From positions 956,861-1,020,860 of the forward strand of contig JAUHXU010000001.1 in NCBI GenBank assembly GCA_030426805.1: a stretch of 64,000 bases of DNA. Direction: 5' to 3'. Below the pieces are notes generated by a model. The model did not search any database, was not told where the DNA came from, and saw nothing but the letters and a program-made list of their open reading frames with translations. Below, piece after piece: positions 45,698 through 55,655 of the stretch. Each line of letters opens with the position of its first letter. Within the stretch, counting starts at the first letter, position 1. Source of the DNA: a bacterium. Its GTDB lineage: Bacteria; Planctomycetota; JAFGQW01. A program made the position numbers and the translations under genes.

Positions 45698-46557
45698 GCG
45701 CCCCCGCCGGAGAACGTCGTGATCCAGACGAATTGCAGCCCGTTGTGGAGTGCGTGCAGCACGATCGGCGCCACGAGCGAGCCGGTGTAGTGATACAGCG
45801 CGCCGAGCACGAGCCCGAGCCAGAAGATCGGCAGATACGTGAACGACGGGTGCACGAGCGTGAACGCGATGGCCGAGCCGACGACCGCGACGACCGGGCC
45901 GAACCACCGCCGCAGCGATGAGAGCAGCAGCCCCCGAAACAGCAACTCCTCGAACACCGGCGCACCGATGCAAACCGACGCGAACAGCAGGACGCGGAAG
46001 ACCGGGTCGCTCTCACCGAGCAGTGCCTTCACCTGCTCCTGGGCGTCGGTCTGAGAGACCTCGCGCGCGAAGTGCGACGCGACGGCGAGGCCCGGGAGCG
46101 ACAGCACGTAGACCGCCGTCGCGAATACGGCGGGTCGCGCACACGGCGTCGCGAGGCCGACCGCACGCCGCCCCACGCCGAGCCGACGGAGCGCACCGGC
46201 GATCGACACGACCGCCACCGTCGCCGCGAGCAGCGACCACGCCGGCAGGAGCCAGCGCGGAGCATCCGGGGTGCGCGCGAGCGCGCCCTGCCCGAACGCC
46301 CCGATCATCAGGAAGCACGCCATGCCCAGCAGCGCGACGAGCACCCCCGATGCCGGCGGACTCACGCCGCACGGCACGTCGCGCCCTCGGGCCAGGCCGT
46401 GACGGATCATCGTGACGGCGAGGACGCCCGCGACGACGAACAGGCCGATGATCCACCACTCGTTCGCGGAGGCCCACTCCCGGAGCGCCGCCTCGAGTTC
46501 GACGAGCCGATCGGCCGCTTCTTCCGGTGCCGCCGCCATCATCCAACCGACTGTCAC
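45694..46557 (-). CDS. CPBP-family intramembrane protease (CAAX-like)
   Basis: 287 aa from a GTG (an ATG pair lies 5-6 codons in). Membrane segments lie at about 33-52, 65-85, 105-125, 145-165 and in the C-terminal domain. The Abi/CPBP motifs are present: APVFEELLFRG with the two catalytic Glu, FTLVHPSF with the conserved His, and LHALHNGLQF. These are membrane glutamic proteases related to Rce1. The substrate is unknown. Its stop overlaps the larE start by 4 bases, so they form one transcription unit, divergent from nusA. Confidence 0.88.
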   Translation of the reverse strand: MTVGWMMAAAPEEAADRLVELEAALREWASANEWWIIGLFVVAGVLAVTMIRHGLARGRDVPCGVSPPASGVLVALLGMACFLMIGAFGQGALARTPDAPRWLLPAWSLLAATVAVVSIAGALRRLGVGRRAVGLATPCARPAVFATAVYVLSLPGLAVASHFAREVSQTDAQEQVKALLGESDPVFRVLLFASVCIGAPVFEELLFRGLLLSSLRRWFGPVVAVVGSAIAFTLVHPSFTYLPIFWLGLVLGALYHYTGSLVAPIVLHALHNGLQFVWITTFSGGGA

Positions 46558-46621
46558 CGCTGGACTTCCATCCCCCTCGTGGCGCGCCCGCCGGACGCCG
46601 GACCAAAACGGACCGCCGACC

Positions 46622-46649
46622 TTGACAATGCGAACACGCGAACTAAACT
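46622..46649 (+). promoter_or_regulatory. Sigma70-type promoter of the nusA operon
   Basis: TTGACA at 46622-46627, a 16-base spacer and TAAACT at 46644-46649 form a convincing promoter for this very GC-rich genome. It starts a leader of about 180 nt before nusA. Confidence 0.7.
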
Positions 46650-46678
46650 ACGGGTTGCGTCGCTCTAACATGCGCGAG

Positions 46679-46703
46679 GCAAAGGCTTTATTTTGAGCCT
46701 TGC
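46679..46703 (+). promoter_or_regulatory. Leader hairpin upstream of the nusA terminator
   Basis: The arms GCAAAGGCT and AGCCTTGC pair with one bulged base around a short AT-rich loop. It lies 8 bases before the terminator hairpin and could be an anti-terminator or RNA-binding site. Confidence 0.45.
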
Positions 46704-46711
46704 CGGTGAGA

Positions 46712-46751
46712 AGAGCCCGAGGGAGTCGCCCCCCTTTCGGGCTCTTTTTTT
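46712..46751 (+). terminator. Intrinsic terminator inside the nusA leader
   Basis: The stem AGAGCCCGA/TTTCGGGCTCT is followed by an unbroken run of T (46745-46751). It lies after the promoter and about 80 bases before the nusA start with no gene in between, so read-through must be regulated. NusA acts on terminators, so feedback attenuation is a natural reading. Confidence 0.8.
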
Positions 46752-46834
46752 GCCGCCGACGGACAGCCACAGGCAGCCGCCGACCGACAAGCGCGCGAAG
46801 ACATATAGATACACCAAACGACGAGGAGGGCGAG

Positions 46835-48160
<1,326 letters not shown>

Positions 48161-48164
48161 CGCG

Positions 48165-48258
48165 CTCCCGAGTAGCGAAAACGACTCGATTCCGGCCCGG
48201 AATGCAGGCCGAACTGGCTCGGGAGAACCTTGACCGTCGCGATCCACGCGATCGCGAC
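48165..48258 (+). promoter_or_regulatory. Structured nusA-infB spacer
   Basis: Two inverted repeats lie between nusA and infB: CTCCCGAG/CTCGGGAG (48165-48172 with 48218-48225) and GTCGCGAT/ATCGCGAC (48236-48258, 7-base loop), the latter 17 bases before the TTG start. There are no T-tracts, so they may protect the mRNA or control infB translation. Confidence 0.4.
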
Positions 48259-48275
48259 AGGATGAAGAGAACGAT

Positions 48276-51071
48276 TTGAAGGCTCGCGTTTACCAACTGG
48301 CGAAAGAGCTCGGTCGATCCAGCAAAGAGCTGATCGACATCCTGGCCGAATTCGGAATCGACGTGAAGAACCACATGAGCACGTTGTCCGAGGACCAGGT
48401 GATGCGGGCGCGCGCCGTGCTGATGCCGCGCGCGACCGACGAGCCGCCGAAGAAGAAGACGCCGCCGAAACGGATCCCGCCGCGGCGGATCGCGCCGATG
48501 CCGCCGCCGGTGGAGGCCGACGACGACGACGACGATACGCCCACCGAGGCGCCGGCCGACGAGCCGAGCGAGCCGGCCGCGCGCCCGCCGGTCGCACCCC
48601 GCGCCGGCACGGTCCGCGCCGTCCCGCCGGTTCGCCCGGGACGCCCCGCGCCGAAGCCGGCCGCCGACGAGCCGGCAGCCGAGGCACCGGCCGACGAACC
48701 GGCGGCCCCGAGCCAACCGGCCGCCGCGCAGGCTGCAGACATGCCTGCCGCATCGGCGCCCGAGACACCGACCGACGAGACCGACAGCGCCGATACTCCG
48801 GCCCAGCCGGCCGCATCCGACGATCCCCCGCCGGCGCGCCCGCGGGTCGCCCCGCGCCCCGGCCCAGCACGACCGGGCACGCCGCCGCCGCGCCCCGGCG
48901 CGGTGCCGCCGAGCGGACGCCGGATGGTGCCGCCGCGCGTGCCGCCGGTGGCCCCGCGACGCCCGGTGCCGGGTGCCGGCGCCCGCCCGATCCCGGGTGG
49001 CGGCAGCATCACGGCGCGCCGTCCGGCGGTGCGCCCCGGCGGTCGTCCGGGTGGACCCCCGGCGCGTCCGGGCCGTCCGGGTGGTCGCCCGACCGGCGTC
49101 GGCCGCATCGGCCGTCCGGTCGCCCCCCCGTCGCCGGACATGCAGAAGCCCGGTGCGCGCGGTCGTGGCCGCGGCGGTCCGGGTCGAGGCGGCGGCGGTC
49201 CGCGCCGGCCGCAATACGGTGGCGGTGGCCGCAGCGGCGGCCGCTCGAAGTCGCGCCTCAAGCGCCGTGAGCTGACCGAGTCGACGGTCGACCTGTCGAG
49301 CCGGACGTCGGTCGAGATCCACGTCCCGACGACCGTGCGTGACTTCTCGGCCGAGACCGGCATCCGCGTGCCGACGATCCTGACGAAGCTGATGGCCGTC
49401 GGTCTGATGGCGAACATCAACAGCGCGCTCAGCCAGGACTTCGTCGAGTTGCTCGCGACCGAGTTCGACTTCGCCGACAAGCTCGTCGTCAAGCAGACCG
49501 AGGCGGCCGAAGACAAGCTGATGGCCGAGTTCGAGGTCGAGGACGCGGCGGAAGATCTGCAGCTCCGCGCGCCGATCATCGCCTTCCTCGGCCACGTCGA
49601 CCACGGCAAGACGTCGCTGCTCGACGCGATCCGCGGATCGAACGTGCAGGCCGACGAGGCCGGCGGGATCACGCAGCACATCAGCGCGTTCAAGGTCACG
49701 ACGGCCGACGGCAAGAAGGTCGTCTTCCTCGATACGCCGGGCCACAAGGCGTTCACCGAGATGCGTGCGCGTGGTGCCGACGTCACCGACGTCGTCGTCC
49801 TCGTCGTCGCGGCGGACGACGGTGTCATGCCGCAGACGAAGGAAGCGATCAGCCACGCCAAGGCCGCCGACGTGAAGATCGTCGTCGCGATCAACAAGGT
49901 GGACGCGCCGGGCGCGAACATCGACAAGGTGAAGACCGAGCTGTCGGCCGAAGGGCTGCAGCCCGAGGACTGGGGCGGCGACACGTCGTGCGTCGAGACG
50001 AGCGCGATCACGAAGCAGGGTATCGACGACCTCGTCGAGATCCTCGCGCTCGAGTCGGAGCTGATGGACTTGCGCGCGAACCCGGACCGGCGCGCCCAGG
50101 GCCACGTGCTCGAGGCGAGCGTCTCGGGCGGCAAGGGCGTGTTGACGACGCTGCTCGTCAAGAACGGCACGCTGCGGGTCGGCGACTACGTCCTCGCGGG
50201 CCAGGCGACCGGCCGCGTCCGCGCGATGATGGACGACCGCGGCCGCACGATCGAGGTCGCCCCGCCGGCGACGCCGGTCGAGGTGCTCGGCCTGAACGAC
50301 GCGCCGGAGGCCGGCGAGGCGTTCATCGCGGTCGAGGACGAGAAGGCCGCGAAGGACGTCGTCGCCGAGCGTTTGTCGAAGAAGCGCGCGCTCACCGCGT
50401 CCAAGCCGCCGTCGTCGATCGACGAGCTGATGAAGGGCATCAGCGACAAGCAGGTCAAGGAGGTCAAGGTCGTCCTGAAGGCCGACGTCCAGGGCTCGGT
50501 CGAGGTGCTCCGCAAGGAGCTGAGCGACCTGGCCGCCGACGAGGTCAAGGTCACCGTGATCCACGCCCAGGTCGGTGGCGTCAACGAGTCCGACGTGCTG
50601 CTCGCGAACGCGTCCGGCGCGATCATCATCGGCTTCAACGTCGTCGCCGACGAGCGCGCGCGGCAAGCCGCCGAGGCGCACGGCATCTCGATGAGCTTCT
50701 ACTCGGTCATCTACAAGATCACCGAGGACCTGCGCGCCCTGATGGAGGGCATGCTGGAGCCCGAGGAGAAGGAGGAGATCCAGGGTCACGTGGAGATCCG
50801 CAAGGTCTTCAAGATCTCCCGCTTCGGCAACATCGCCGGCTGCTACGTCACCGACGGCCTGATCAACCGCAACAGCCGGATTCGGCTGGCGCGCGACGGC
50901 ATCGTGATCCACACCGGCACGCTCGACAGCCTCAAGCGCGAGAAGAACGACGTGCGCGAGGTGAAGGGCGGGCTCGAGTGCGGTATCAAGCTCGCGGGCT
51001 ACGACGACATCAAGGAAGGCGACGTGCTCGAGGCGTTCACGACCGTCCAGGTGAAGCGCACGCTCGGCTGA
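48276..51071 (+). CDS. infB: Translation initiation factor IF-2
   Basis: 931 aa from a TTG that begins the conserved IF2-N domain ([20 protein letters not shown]). A long low-complexity linker (about 55-320) rich in Pro, Ala, Gly and Arg includes many PG/RPGG repeats. The GTPase domain has G1 GHVDHGKTS at about 438, G3 DTPGH at about 486 and G4 NKVD at about 540, followed by domains II-IV ending at the C-terminus. It brings the initiator tRNA, whose gene is at 8270-8345, to the 30S subunit. The spacer from nusA is 115 bp with two hairpins. Confidence 0.97.
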   Translation: MKARVYQLAKELGRSSKELIDILAEFGIDVKNHMSTLSEDQVMRARAVLMPRATDEPPKKKTPPKRIPPRRIAPMPPPVEADDDDDDTPTEAPADEPSEPAARPPVAPRAGTVRAVPPVRPGRPAPKPAADEPAAEAPADEPAAPSQPAAAQAADMPAASAPETPTDETDSADTPAQPAASDDPPPARPRVAPRPGPARPGTPPPRPGAVPPSGRRMVPPRVPPVAPRRPVPGAGARPIPGGGSITARRPAVRPGGRPGGPPARPGRPGGRPTGVGRIGRPVAPPSPDMQKPGARGRGRGGPGRGGGGPRRPQYGGGGRSGGRSKSRLKRRELTESTVDLSSRTSVEIHVPTTVRDFSAETGIRVPTILTKLMAVGLMANINSALSQDFVELLATEFDFADKLVVKQTEAAEDKLMAEFEVEDAAEDLQLRAPIIAFLGHVDHGKTSLLDAIRGSNVQADEAGGITQHISAFKVTTADGKKVVFLDTPGHKAFTEMRARGADVTDVVVLVVAADDGVMPQTKEAISHAKAADVKIVVAINKVDAPGANIDKVKTELSAEGLQPEDWGGDTSCVETSAITKQGIDDLVEILALESELMDLRANPDRRAQGHVLEASVSGGKGVLTTLLVKNGTLRVGDYVLAGQATGRVRAMMDDRGRTIEVAPPATPVEVLGLNDAPEAGEAFIAVEDEKAAKDVVAERLSKKRALTASKPPSSIDELMKGISDKQVKEVKVVLKADVQGSVEVLRKELSDLAADEVKVTVIHAQVGGVNESDVLLANASGAIIIGFNVVADERARQAAEAHGISMSFYSVIYKITEDLRALMEGMLEPEEKEEIQGHVEIRKVFKISRFGNIAGCYVTDGLINRNSRIRLARDGIVIHTGTLDSLKREKNDVREVKGGLECGIKLAGYDDIKEGDVLEAFTTVQVKRTLG

Positions 51072-51099
51072 GCGAGCGCTTGTCGACCGGCGCCCGCGG

Positions 51100-51381
51100 A
51101 TGATCATCGGAGTCCTGCAACTCGACTTGATGATCCGCGGCGCCCGCAGCCTCAAGGACAAGCGTCGCGCGATCAAGAGCTACAAGGACCGGATCCGGTC
51201 GCGCTACAACGTGTCGATCGCCGAGGTGGGCGACCACGACCTCTACCAACGGGCCGACATCGCGGTCACCGCGGTGGGCAACGACGTCGGGTACATCCAG
51301 GGGTTGTTGCAGCAGGTCGTCAACCAGGTGCCGTATACTCGGGACCTCGAGTTGATCGACCACCAGATCGAGATCCTCTGA
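51100..51381 (+). CDS. DUF503 (YlxP-like) protein
   Basis: 93 aa. The whole protein matches the DUF503 pattern: an N-terminal strand IIGVLQLDLMI, then the SLKDKRRAIKSYKDRIRSRYN block and a helical end. In B. subtilis ylxP lies between infB and rbfA exactly as here. It is a small ferredoxin-fold-like protein linked to ribosome maturation by context only. Confidence 0.92.
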   Translation: MIIGVLQLDLMIRGARSLKDKRRAIKSYKDRIRSRYNVSIAEVGDHDLYQRADIAVTAVGNDVGYIQGLLQQVVNQVPYTRDLELIDHQIEIL

Positions 51382-51393
51382 CGGGCCGACACC

Positions 51394-51804
51394 ATGGGCC
51401 AGCGCAAGAACGAACGCCTTCGCAAGGTCATCCTCCGCAAAGCCTCCGACGTGATCCTGCACGAGTTGCACGATCCACGCCTCGGCTTCGTGACGCTCAG
51501 CAAGGTCGACCTCAGCGACGACACGCGCTACGCGACGATCTACTACTCGGTGATGGGCGATGACGCGATCCGCTCGCGCACCCGCCACGCGCTCGAAGCC
51601 GCCCGCGGCTACGTCCAGCGCGCCGTGGCCGGTGCGCTGAAGACCCGGATCGCGCCGCACGTCCGCTTCAAGTTCGACGAGAGCATCGAAGGCGCGATGC
51701 GCGTGACGAAGCTGATCGACGACGTGATGGCCGCCGAGGCGGACACGCAGCCGGAACCCGACGACGCCGACGAGCCGGAGCCGACGGCGCCGGACGCGGA
51801 GTAG
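51394..51804 (+). CDS. rbfA: Ribosome-binding factor A
   Basis: 136 aa. The KH-like RbfA core is clear: RLRKVILRKASDVILHELHDPRLGFVTLSKVDLS, then YATIYYSV and the helix with the kinked Ala-Gly region, ending at VRFKFDESIEGAMRVTKLID. It matures the 5' end of 16S rRNA on the 30S subunit. A Pro/Glu/Asp-rich tail of about 20 residues follows. Fourth gene of the nusA operon. Confidence 0.95.
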   Translation: MGQRKNERLRKVILRKASDVILHELHDPRLGFVTLSKVDLSDDTRYATIYYSVMGDDAIRSRTRHALEAARGYVQRAVAGALKTRIAPHVRFKFDESIEGAMRVTKLIDDVMAAEADTQPEPDDADEPEPTAPDAE

Positions 51805-51808
51805 CGCG

Positions 51809-52822
51809 ATGTCGCGGTGGTGGAAGACCCGGCGCCGTGGGCTCCAGCAACTGAGCGACGCGGCGATCTACTTCCCCGGTCAGGCCGCGCTGCGCGGCAT
51901 CGGTCTGCTTCCGGGCCCCGTGCGGGCGCGGCTGCTGGCCGGACTCGGGCGCGCCGCCCATGCGTGCGACCGCAAGCGCGTCCAGACGATCCACGAGAAC
52001 CTGGTCGCCGCATTCCCGGACATGGGCGCCGAGGAGCGGCACGCGATCGCGCGCGGCATCTACCGTCACTTCGCGCTGCTGATCGACGACACGGTCCGCT
52101 TCCGCCGACTCCGCACACCGGAAGCGCGCGGGGGCTTCGCGGCGCTCCAGGAGGACTGCGTGCTCCAGGAATTGGTCGCGGCCGGTCGCCCGGCGATCGT
52201 CGTGACCGGTCACCTCGGCAACTGGGAGGTCGCGGCCGCCGCCGCGAGCGACGTCGTGCAACTCCACGCGGTCGCCCACCGCCCCCGCAACCCGCACATC
52301 GCGCGCAACCTCGAACGCATGCGCTCGCTCACCGGCCACCGCATCCTCTACACCGACGAGGGGATCGCGCCGATCCGCGCGTGCCTCGAACGCGGCGAGT
52401 GGGTCGCGATGCTGCCGGACAAGCACCTGAACTCCAACCGCGTCCCGGTCGAGTTCTTCGGGCGCTGGGTCAAGGCGCCGAGTGCGCCGGCGTCGCTCGC
52501 CTACCGGACCGGCGCGCCGATCCTCCCGGCTGCGGGCTTCCGCACCGACGGGTCGCCGCGTTTTTCGGTCGAGCACGACGAGTTGATCGAGCCCGACCGC
52601 ACGGCGGGCTTTCGCGACGAGTTGCGCCGCCTGACGCAGGCCTACATGACCGGACTCGAACGCCTGATCCGCCGCCACCCGGAGCAGTGGATCTGGTTCC
52701 ACCGTCGGTGGAAGAAGGTGCTCGGCCCCGACGAGCGCGACATGCGCCCCCACCACGGCCAGTGGCGCGGGGGTGCCGGGCGTCGGATGCACGTCGCCGA
52801 AGCCTCGCCGGAGGACGCGTGA
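51809..52822 (+). CDS. LpxL/HtrB-type lysophospholipid (lipid A) acyltransferase
   Basis: 337 aa, 4 bases after rbfA. The catalytic HX4E motif is TGHLGNWE near residue 135 and the conserved C-terminal WFHRRWK is present near 294. The family transfers acyl chains to lipid A precursors at the inner membrane; the N-terminal hydrophobic anchor is weak here (about 20-45). With the LPS-core genes nearby it supports a lipid A-bearing outer membrane. The exact acceptor cannot be read from sequence. Confidence 0.88.
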   Translation: MSRWWKTRRRGLQQLSDAAIYFPGQAALRGIGLLPGPVRARLLAGLGRAAHACDRKRVQTIHENLVAAFPDMGAEERHAIARGIYRHFALLIDDTVRFRRLRTPEARGGFAALQEDCVLQELVAAGRPAIVVTGHLGNWEVAAAAASDVVQLHAVAHRPRNPHIARNLERMRSLTGHRILYTDEGIAPIRACLERGEWVAMLPDKHLNSNRVPVEFFGRWVKAPSAPASLAYRTGAPILPAAGFRTDGSPRFSVEHDELIEPDRTAGFRDELRRLTQAYMTGLERLIRRHPEQWIWFHRRWKKVLGPDERDMRPHHGQWRGGAGRRMHVAEASPEDA

Positions 52823-53691
52823 GCGCCCCCACCGACCACCCCGACCCGTATCCGATCGGCCACTACCACTCGCCGATCCCGTCGCTCGACGAGATCCGCA
52901 ACGACGAGGCGCGGATCTTCCACGCCCCCGATGCGCTCCCGGGGATCGACCTGCGCGCGGACGAACAGCTTCGGTGGCTCGACCGGCTCGCGGAGATCGC
53001 CGCCGACCTTCCCTATCGCGACGCGCCGAACGCCGACCTCCGCTACCACCTCGACAACGAACTGTTCGGCGAGGGCGACGCGACGGTCCTCTGGTCGATG
53101 CTGCAGGCGCTGCGTCCGGCGCGCTACCTCGAGATCGGCTCGGGCTACTCGTCGGCGGTCGCGATGGACGTGAACGAACACGTCTTCGGCTTCGGGATGC
53201 AGTGCACGTTCATCGAGCCCGACATCACGCGACTGCGTGCGCTGTGCAAGCCGGACGACCACCGCCATGCGACCGTGATCGAGGACCTCGTCCAACGCGC
53301 ACCGCTGGAGCCGTTCGACGCGCTCGACGACGGCGACGTGCTGTTCATCGACTCGAGCCACGTCGCGCGCATCGGCAGCGACGTCAACTACCTGTTCTTC
53401 GAGGTGCTGCCGCGCCTGGCGCCCGGCGTCGTCGTGCACGTGCACGACATCTTCTACCCGTTCGAGTATCCCAAGGCGTGGGTCTACGGAGGGCGCGCCT
53501 GGAACGAGGCCTACCTGCTCCGCGCGTTCCTGACGTGCAACGACGCCTTCGAGCTGCTCTACTTCAACGACTACATCGCGACGAAGCACCGCGACGCACT
53601 CGCCGCGAAGATGCCCGGCTGCCTGAACAACACCGGCGGCAGCATCTGGCTCCGGCGCACCTTCACATCGGATTCTGTCCCCCAGCGCTGA
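52819..53691 (+). CDS. Class I SAM-dependent methyltransferase family protein
   Basis: 290 aa from a GTG overlapping the acyltransferase stop by 4 bases. The Rossmann SAM-binding loop is YLEIGSGYSSAVAMD (about 109-123), with DVLFIDSSHV as motif IV and VVVHVHDIFYPFEYP as motif V, the layout of sugar/O-methyltransferases of the Methyltransf_24 type. Its last ten codons (TFTSDSVPQR and stop) lie inside palindromic repeat copy 2, so the original C-terminus has probably been replaced. The substrate is unknown; a glycan is plausible given the neighbours. Confidence 0.78.
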   Translation: MSAPTDHPDPYPIGHYHSPIPSLDEIRNDEARIFHAPDALPGIDLRADEQLRWLDRLAEIAADLPYRDAPNADLRYHLDNELFGEGDATVLWSMLQALRPARYLEIGSGYSSAVAMDVNEHVFGFGMQCTFIEPDITRLRALCKPDDHRHATVIEDLVQRAPLEPFDALDDGDVLFIDSSHVARIGSDVNYLFFEVLPRLAPGVVVHVHDIFYPFEYPKAWVYGGRAWNEAYLLRAFLTCNDAFELLYFNDYIATKHRDALAAKMPGCLNNTGGSIWLRRTFTSDSVPQR

Positions 53692-53757
53692 CAGTTTCCG
53701 GTTTGAAGCGCTTCAAACGCGAATCTGTCAGCGTTGAGGGACAGATTTCGATGTGAA
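53662..53757. repeat. 96-bp palindromic repeat, copy 2
   Basis: The 39-bp arms agree at about 32 of 39 positions around a perfect 18-bp palindromic core, GTTTGAAGCGCTTCAAAC (53701-53718). It sits between convergent genes and encodes the end of the methyltransferase. It matches copy 1 at 30126-30221. It may be a REP/MITE-like element; it could also serve as a terminator. Confidence 0.88.
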
Positions 53758-53760
53758 CGC

Positions 53761-54495
53761 CTACTCGATGCGTTCGTCGAAGCGGGCGACGAAGTCGCAG
53801 AGGTTGGTGGCGAGGAAGTCGTAGGTGCGCTGGACGTTGTTCGTCAGCTCGCCCAGGTCCTGGGGCTCGACGTTGCCGGGGAAGACCGCCGCGACCTCGA
53901 GGAAGAGGCTTCGGGGGTCGGCGTTGTAGGACTCCACGCGCACGTTGAACACCGACGGGTCGTCGTCGGATTGCGGGAACATGAACCGGATCCCGACCAT
54001 CCCGACCGGTCGACCGATCCCTTCGAGCGGCTCGCCGTCGGCGCCGAGCATCCGCCCGGCGAGGAACTGCCGCGAGTCCGCGACCGAGCGCGGCGACACG
54101 AGCGAGCGAACGGTGCACTGCTGCGCGTTGACCTGCGGGATCCGCAGCTCGTCGCATGCGGCCTCGGCGACGACCGACAGCCGATCGAGGTAGCCGTCGA
54201 GGCTCAGGTCGGTCATCTCCTCCTGCACCTGGATCCGGTCGGGCATCAGCGTGACCGCCGACACCTGCTGCTGCTGCATCGGCCCCATCGGCGACGCGGT
54301 CGGCGCGCCGAGCGGCTTCGCGGTCACGAGTTGGGCACCGCCCTGCGCCGGGTCGACGTTGAAGTTCAGATACCAGTCGCCTGCGTGCTCGCCGAGCCGG
54401 TTGTAGAGCCGGCGGAGCGCCGCCGGGTCGTGCTGCATCGGAAAGTGGATCAACTCGGTGATGTAGGCGATCGTGCGGGGGTCGTAGTGAATCAT
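53761..54495 (-). CDS. Unknown protein ending the LPS-core operon
   Basis: 244 aa from the ATG at 54495, overlapping the GT4 stop by 4 bases. I do not recognise the family. It starts MIHYDPRTIAYITELIHFPMQ, has a mid-section with a strand-rich pattern (GIRFMFPQSDDDPSVFNVRVESYNADPRSLFLEVAAVFP) and ends with a helix (YDFLATNLCDFVARFDERIE). No signal peptide, membrane segment or catalytic motif is seen. Cytosolic and stable-looking; coupling to sugar-transfer genes may be incidental. Confidence 0.6.
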   Translation of the reverse strand: MIHYDPRTIAYITELIHFPMQHDPAALRRLYNRLGEHAGDWYLNFNVDPAQGGAQLVTAKPLGAPTASPMGPMQQQQVSAVTLMPDRIQVQEEMTDLSLDGYLDRLSVVAEAACDELRIPQVNAQQCTVRSLVSPRSVADSRQFLAGRMLGADGEPLEGIGRPVGMVGIRFMFPQSDDDPSVFNVRVESYNADPRSLFLEVAAVFPGNVEPQDLGELTNNVQRTYDFLATNLCDFVARFDERIE

Positions 54496-55655
54496 GCGGG
54501 CGGGGCTCCTGTGCGTCCGCGGGAAGTGTAATCCATCGCGAGCGCACGGCGGTAAAGCGCCTCGACCTGCTCGGCGAGTCGCGCGAGATCGAAGGCGGCG
54601 AGCGCGCGCGTGCGCGCGGCGGCCGCGAGCGTGTCGCGCCGACCGCGGTCGGTGGCGAGGTCGCGGATCGCACGTGCGAGCGGCTCCGGGCCGGGCCCGC
54701 CGAGCACGATGCCGGCATCGCCGCCCGCGACCAGCTCCGGCAGCATTCCGGTGTCCGCGACGATCGTCGGCAGGCCCATCGCCATCAGCTCGCGCACCGC
54801 GCGGCACGTGCCGTCGGAGCCGGGCACGAGGAACATCGCCGCGTCGAGCCCGGCGAGCAACTCGACGTAGGCGTCCCCGGTGCGATACCCGGCGAGTTCG
54901 ACGTGCGCCTCGAGGCCGCGTTCACGAACCGGCGTCTCGAGCAGTGCCTCGTAGTTCGTGCCGCGACCGATCACGACGACGCGCACCGTCGGCTCGACGT
55001 CGCGGAGCGCCTCGACCGCGCCGAGGATGTCGTCCCACCGGCGGTGCGTCTGCACACGCGCGACGATGCCGATCCGAAACGCGCTCGCGTCACGGTCGGC
55101 GTCGACGCGCGCCGGGTCGAACCGCTCGAGATCGACGGCACCGGGTGCCTGGAGCAGCCGATCGCCGAGGTCGGCGCGCTGGCTCCGCGCCCACGCGAGC
55201 TCCGCCGCACTCGCGACGCACACCGCGTCCGCACGGCGGCGCAGCAGCATCGAGTCGCGGCGCTTGATCCGGTCGAGCGAACCGAAGTAGGTGCTGCGCA
55301 CGACCGCGCCGGTGAACCGCCGCTTCACCGCGCCGGCCGCGAGCAGGTGATCGTTCGTGCCGTGCACATGCAGCACGTCGTAGCCCTCGTCGGCGATCAT
55401 CTTGCGCAGGCGGGCGACGTCGCGCATGTTCTCGAGCAGGCGAAAGTGCTTGTCGAGGACGAGGTCGCCGACGAGCGGGAGCCCGATCGAGCGCGCGTGG
55501 TCGCCGGCCGGGGTCACGTCGGCGTCGATCGGGCGGCCGATCGCGGCGTCCACGTCGAGCCCGCGCGCGCGTAGCGCGCCGGCCAGCTCGAGCGCCGGTG
55601 CGACCGGCCCGGTCAGCTTCCAGTTGCTGACCAGGTGCAGCACGCGCAGCGTCAC
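54492..55655 (-). CDS. Glycosyltransferase family 4
   Basis: 387 aa from a GTG overlapping the double-kinase stop. A GT-B enzyme: the N-terminal domain begins VLHLVSNWKLTGPVAPALELA (acceptor side) and contains DVLHVHGTNDHLLAAGA. The C-terminal domain has FRIGIVARVQTHRRWDDIL and the nucleotide-sugar-binding GTCRAVRELMAMGLPTIVAD, where Glu begins the usual EX7 motif. It is likely to add a sugar to the LPS core in the cytoplasm. Donor and acceptor are not predictable. Confidence 0.88.
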   Translation of the reverse strand: MTLRVLHLVSNWKLTGPVAPALELAGALRARGLDVDAAIGRPIDADVTPAGDHARSIGLPLVGDLVLDKHFRLLENMRDVARLRKMIADEGYDVLHVHGTNDHLLAAGAVKRRFTGAVVRSTYFGSLDRIKRRDSMLLRRRADAVCVASAAELAWARSQRADLGDRLLQAPGAVDLERFDPARVDADRDASAFRIGIVARVQTHRRWDDILGAVEALRDVEPTVRVVVIGRGTNYEALLETPVRERGLEAHVELAGYRTGDAYVELLAGLDAAMFLVPGSDGTCRAVRELMAMGLPTIVADTGMLPELVAGGDAGIVLGGPGPEPLARAIRDLATDRGRRDTLAAAARTRALAAFDLARLAEQVEALYRRALAMDYTSRGRTGAPPA

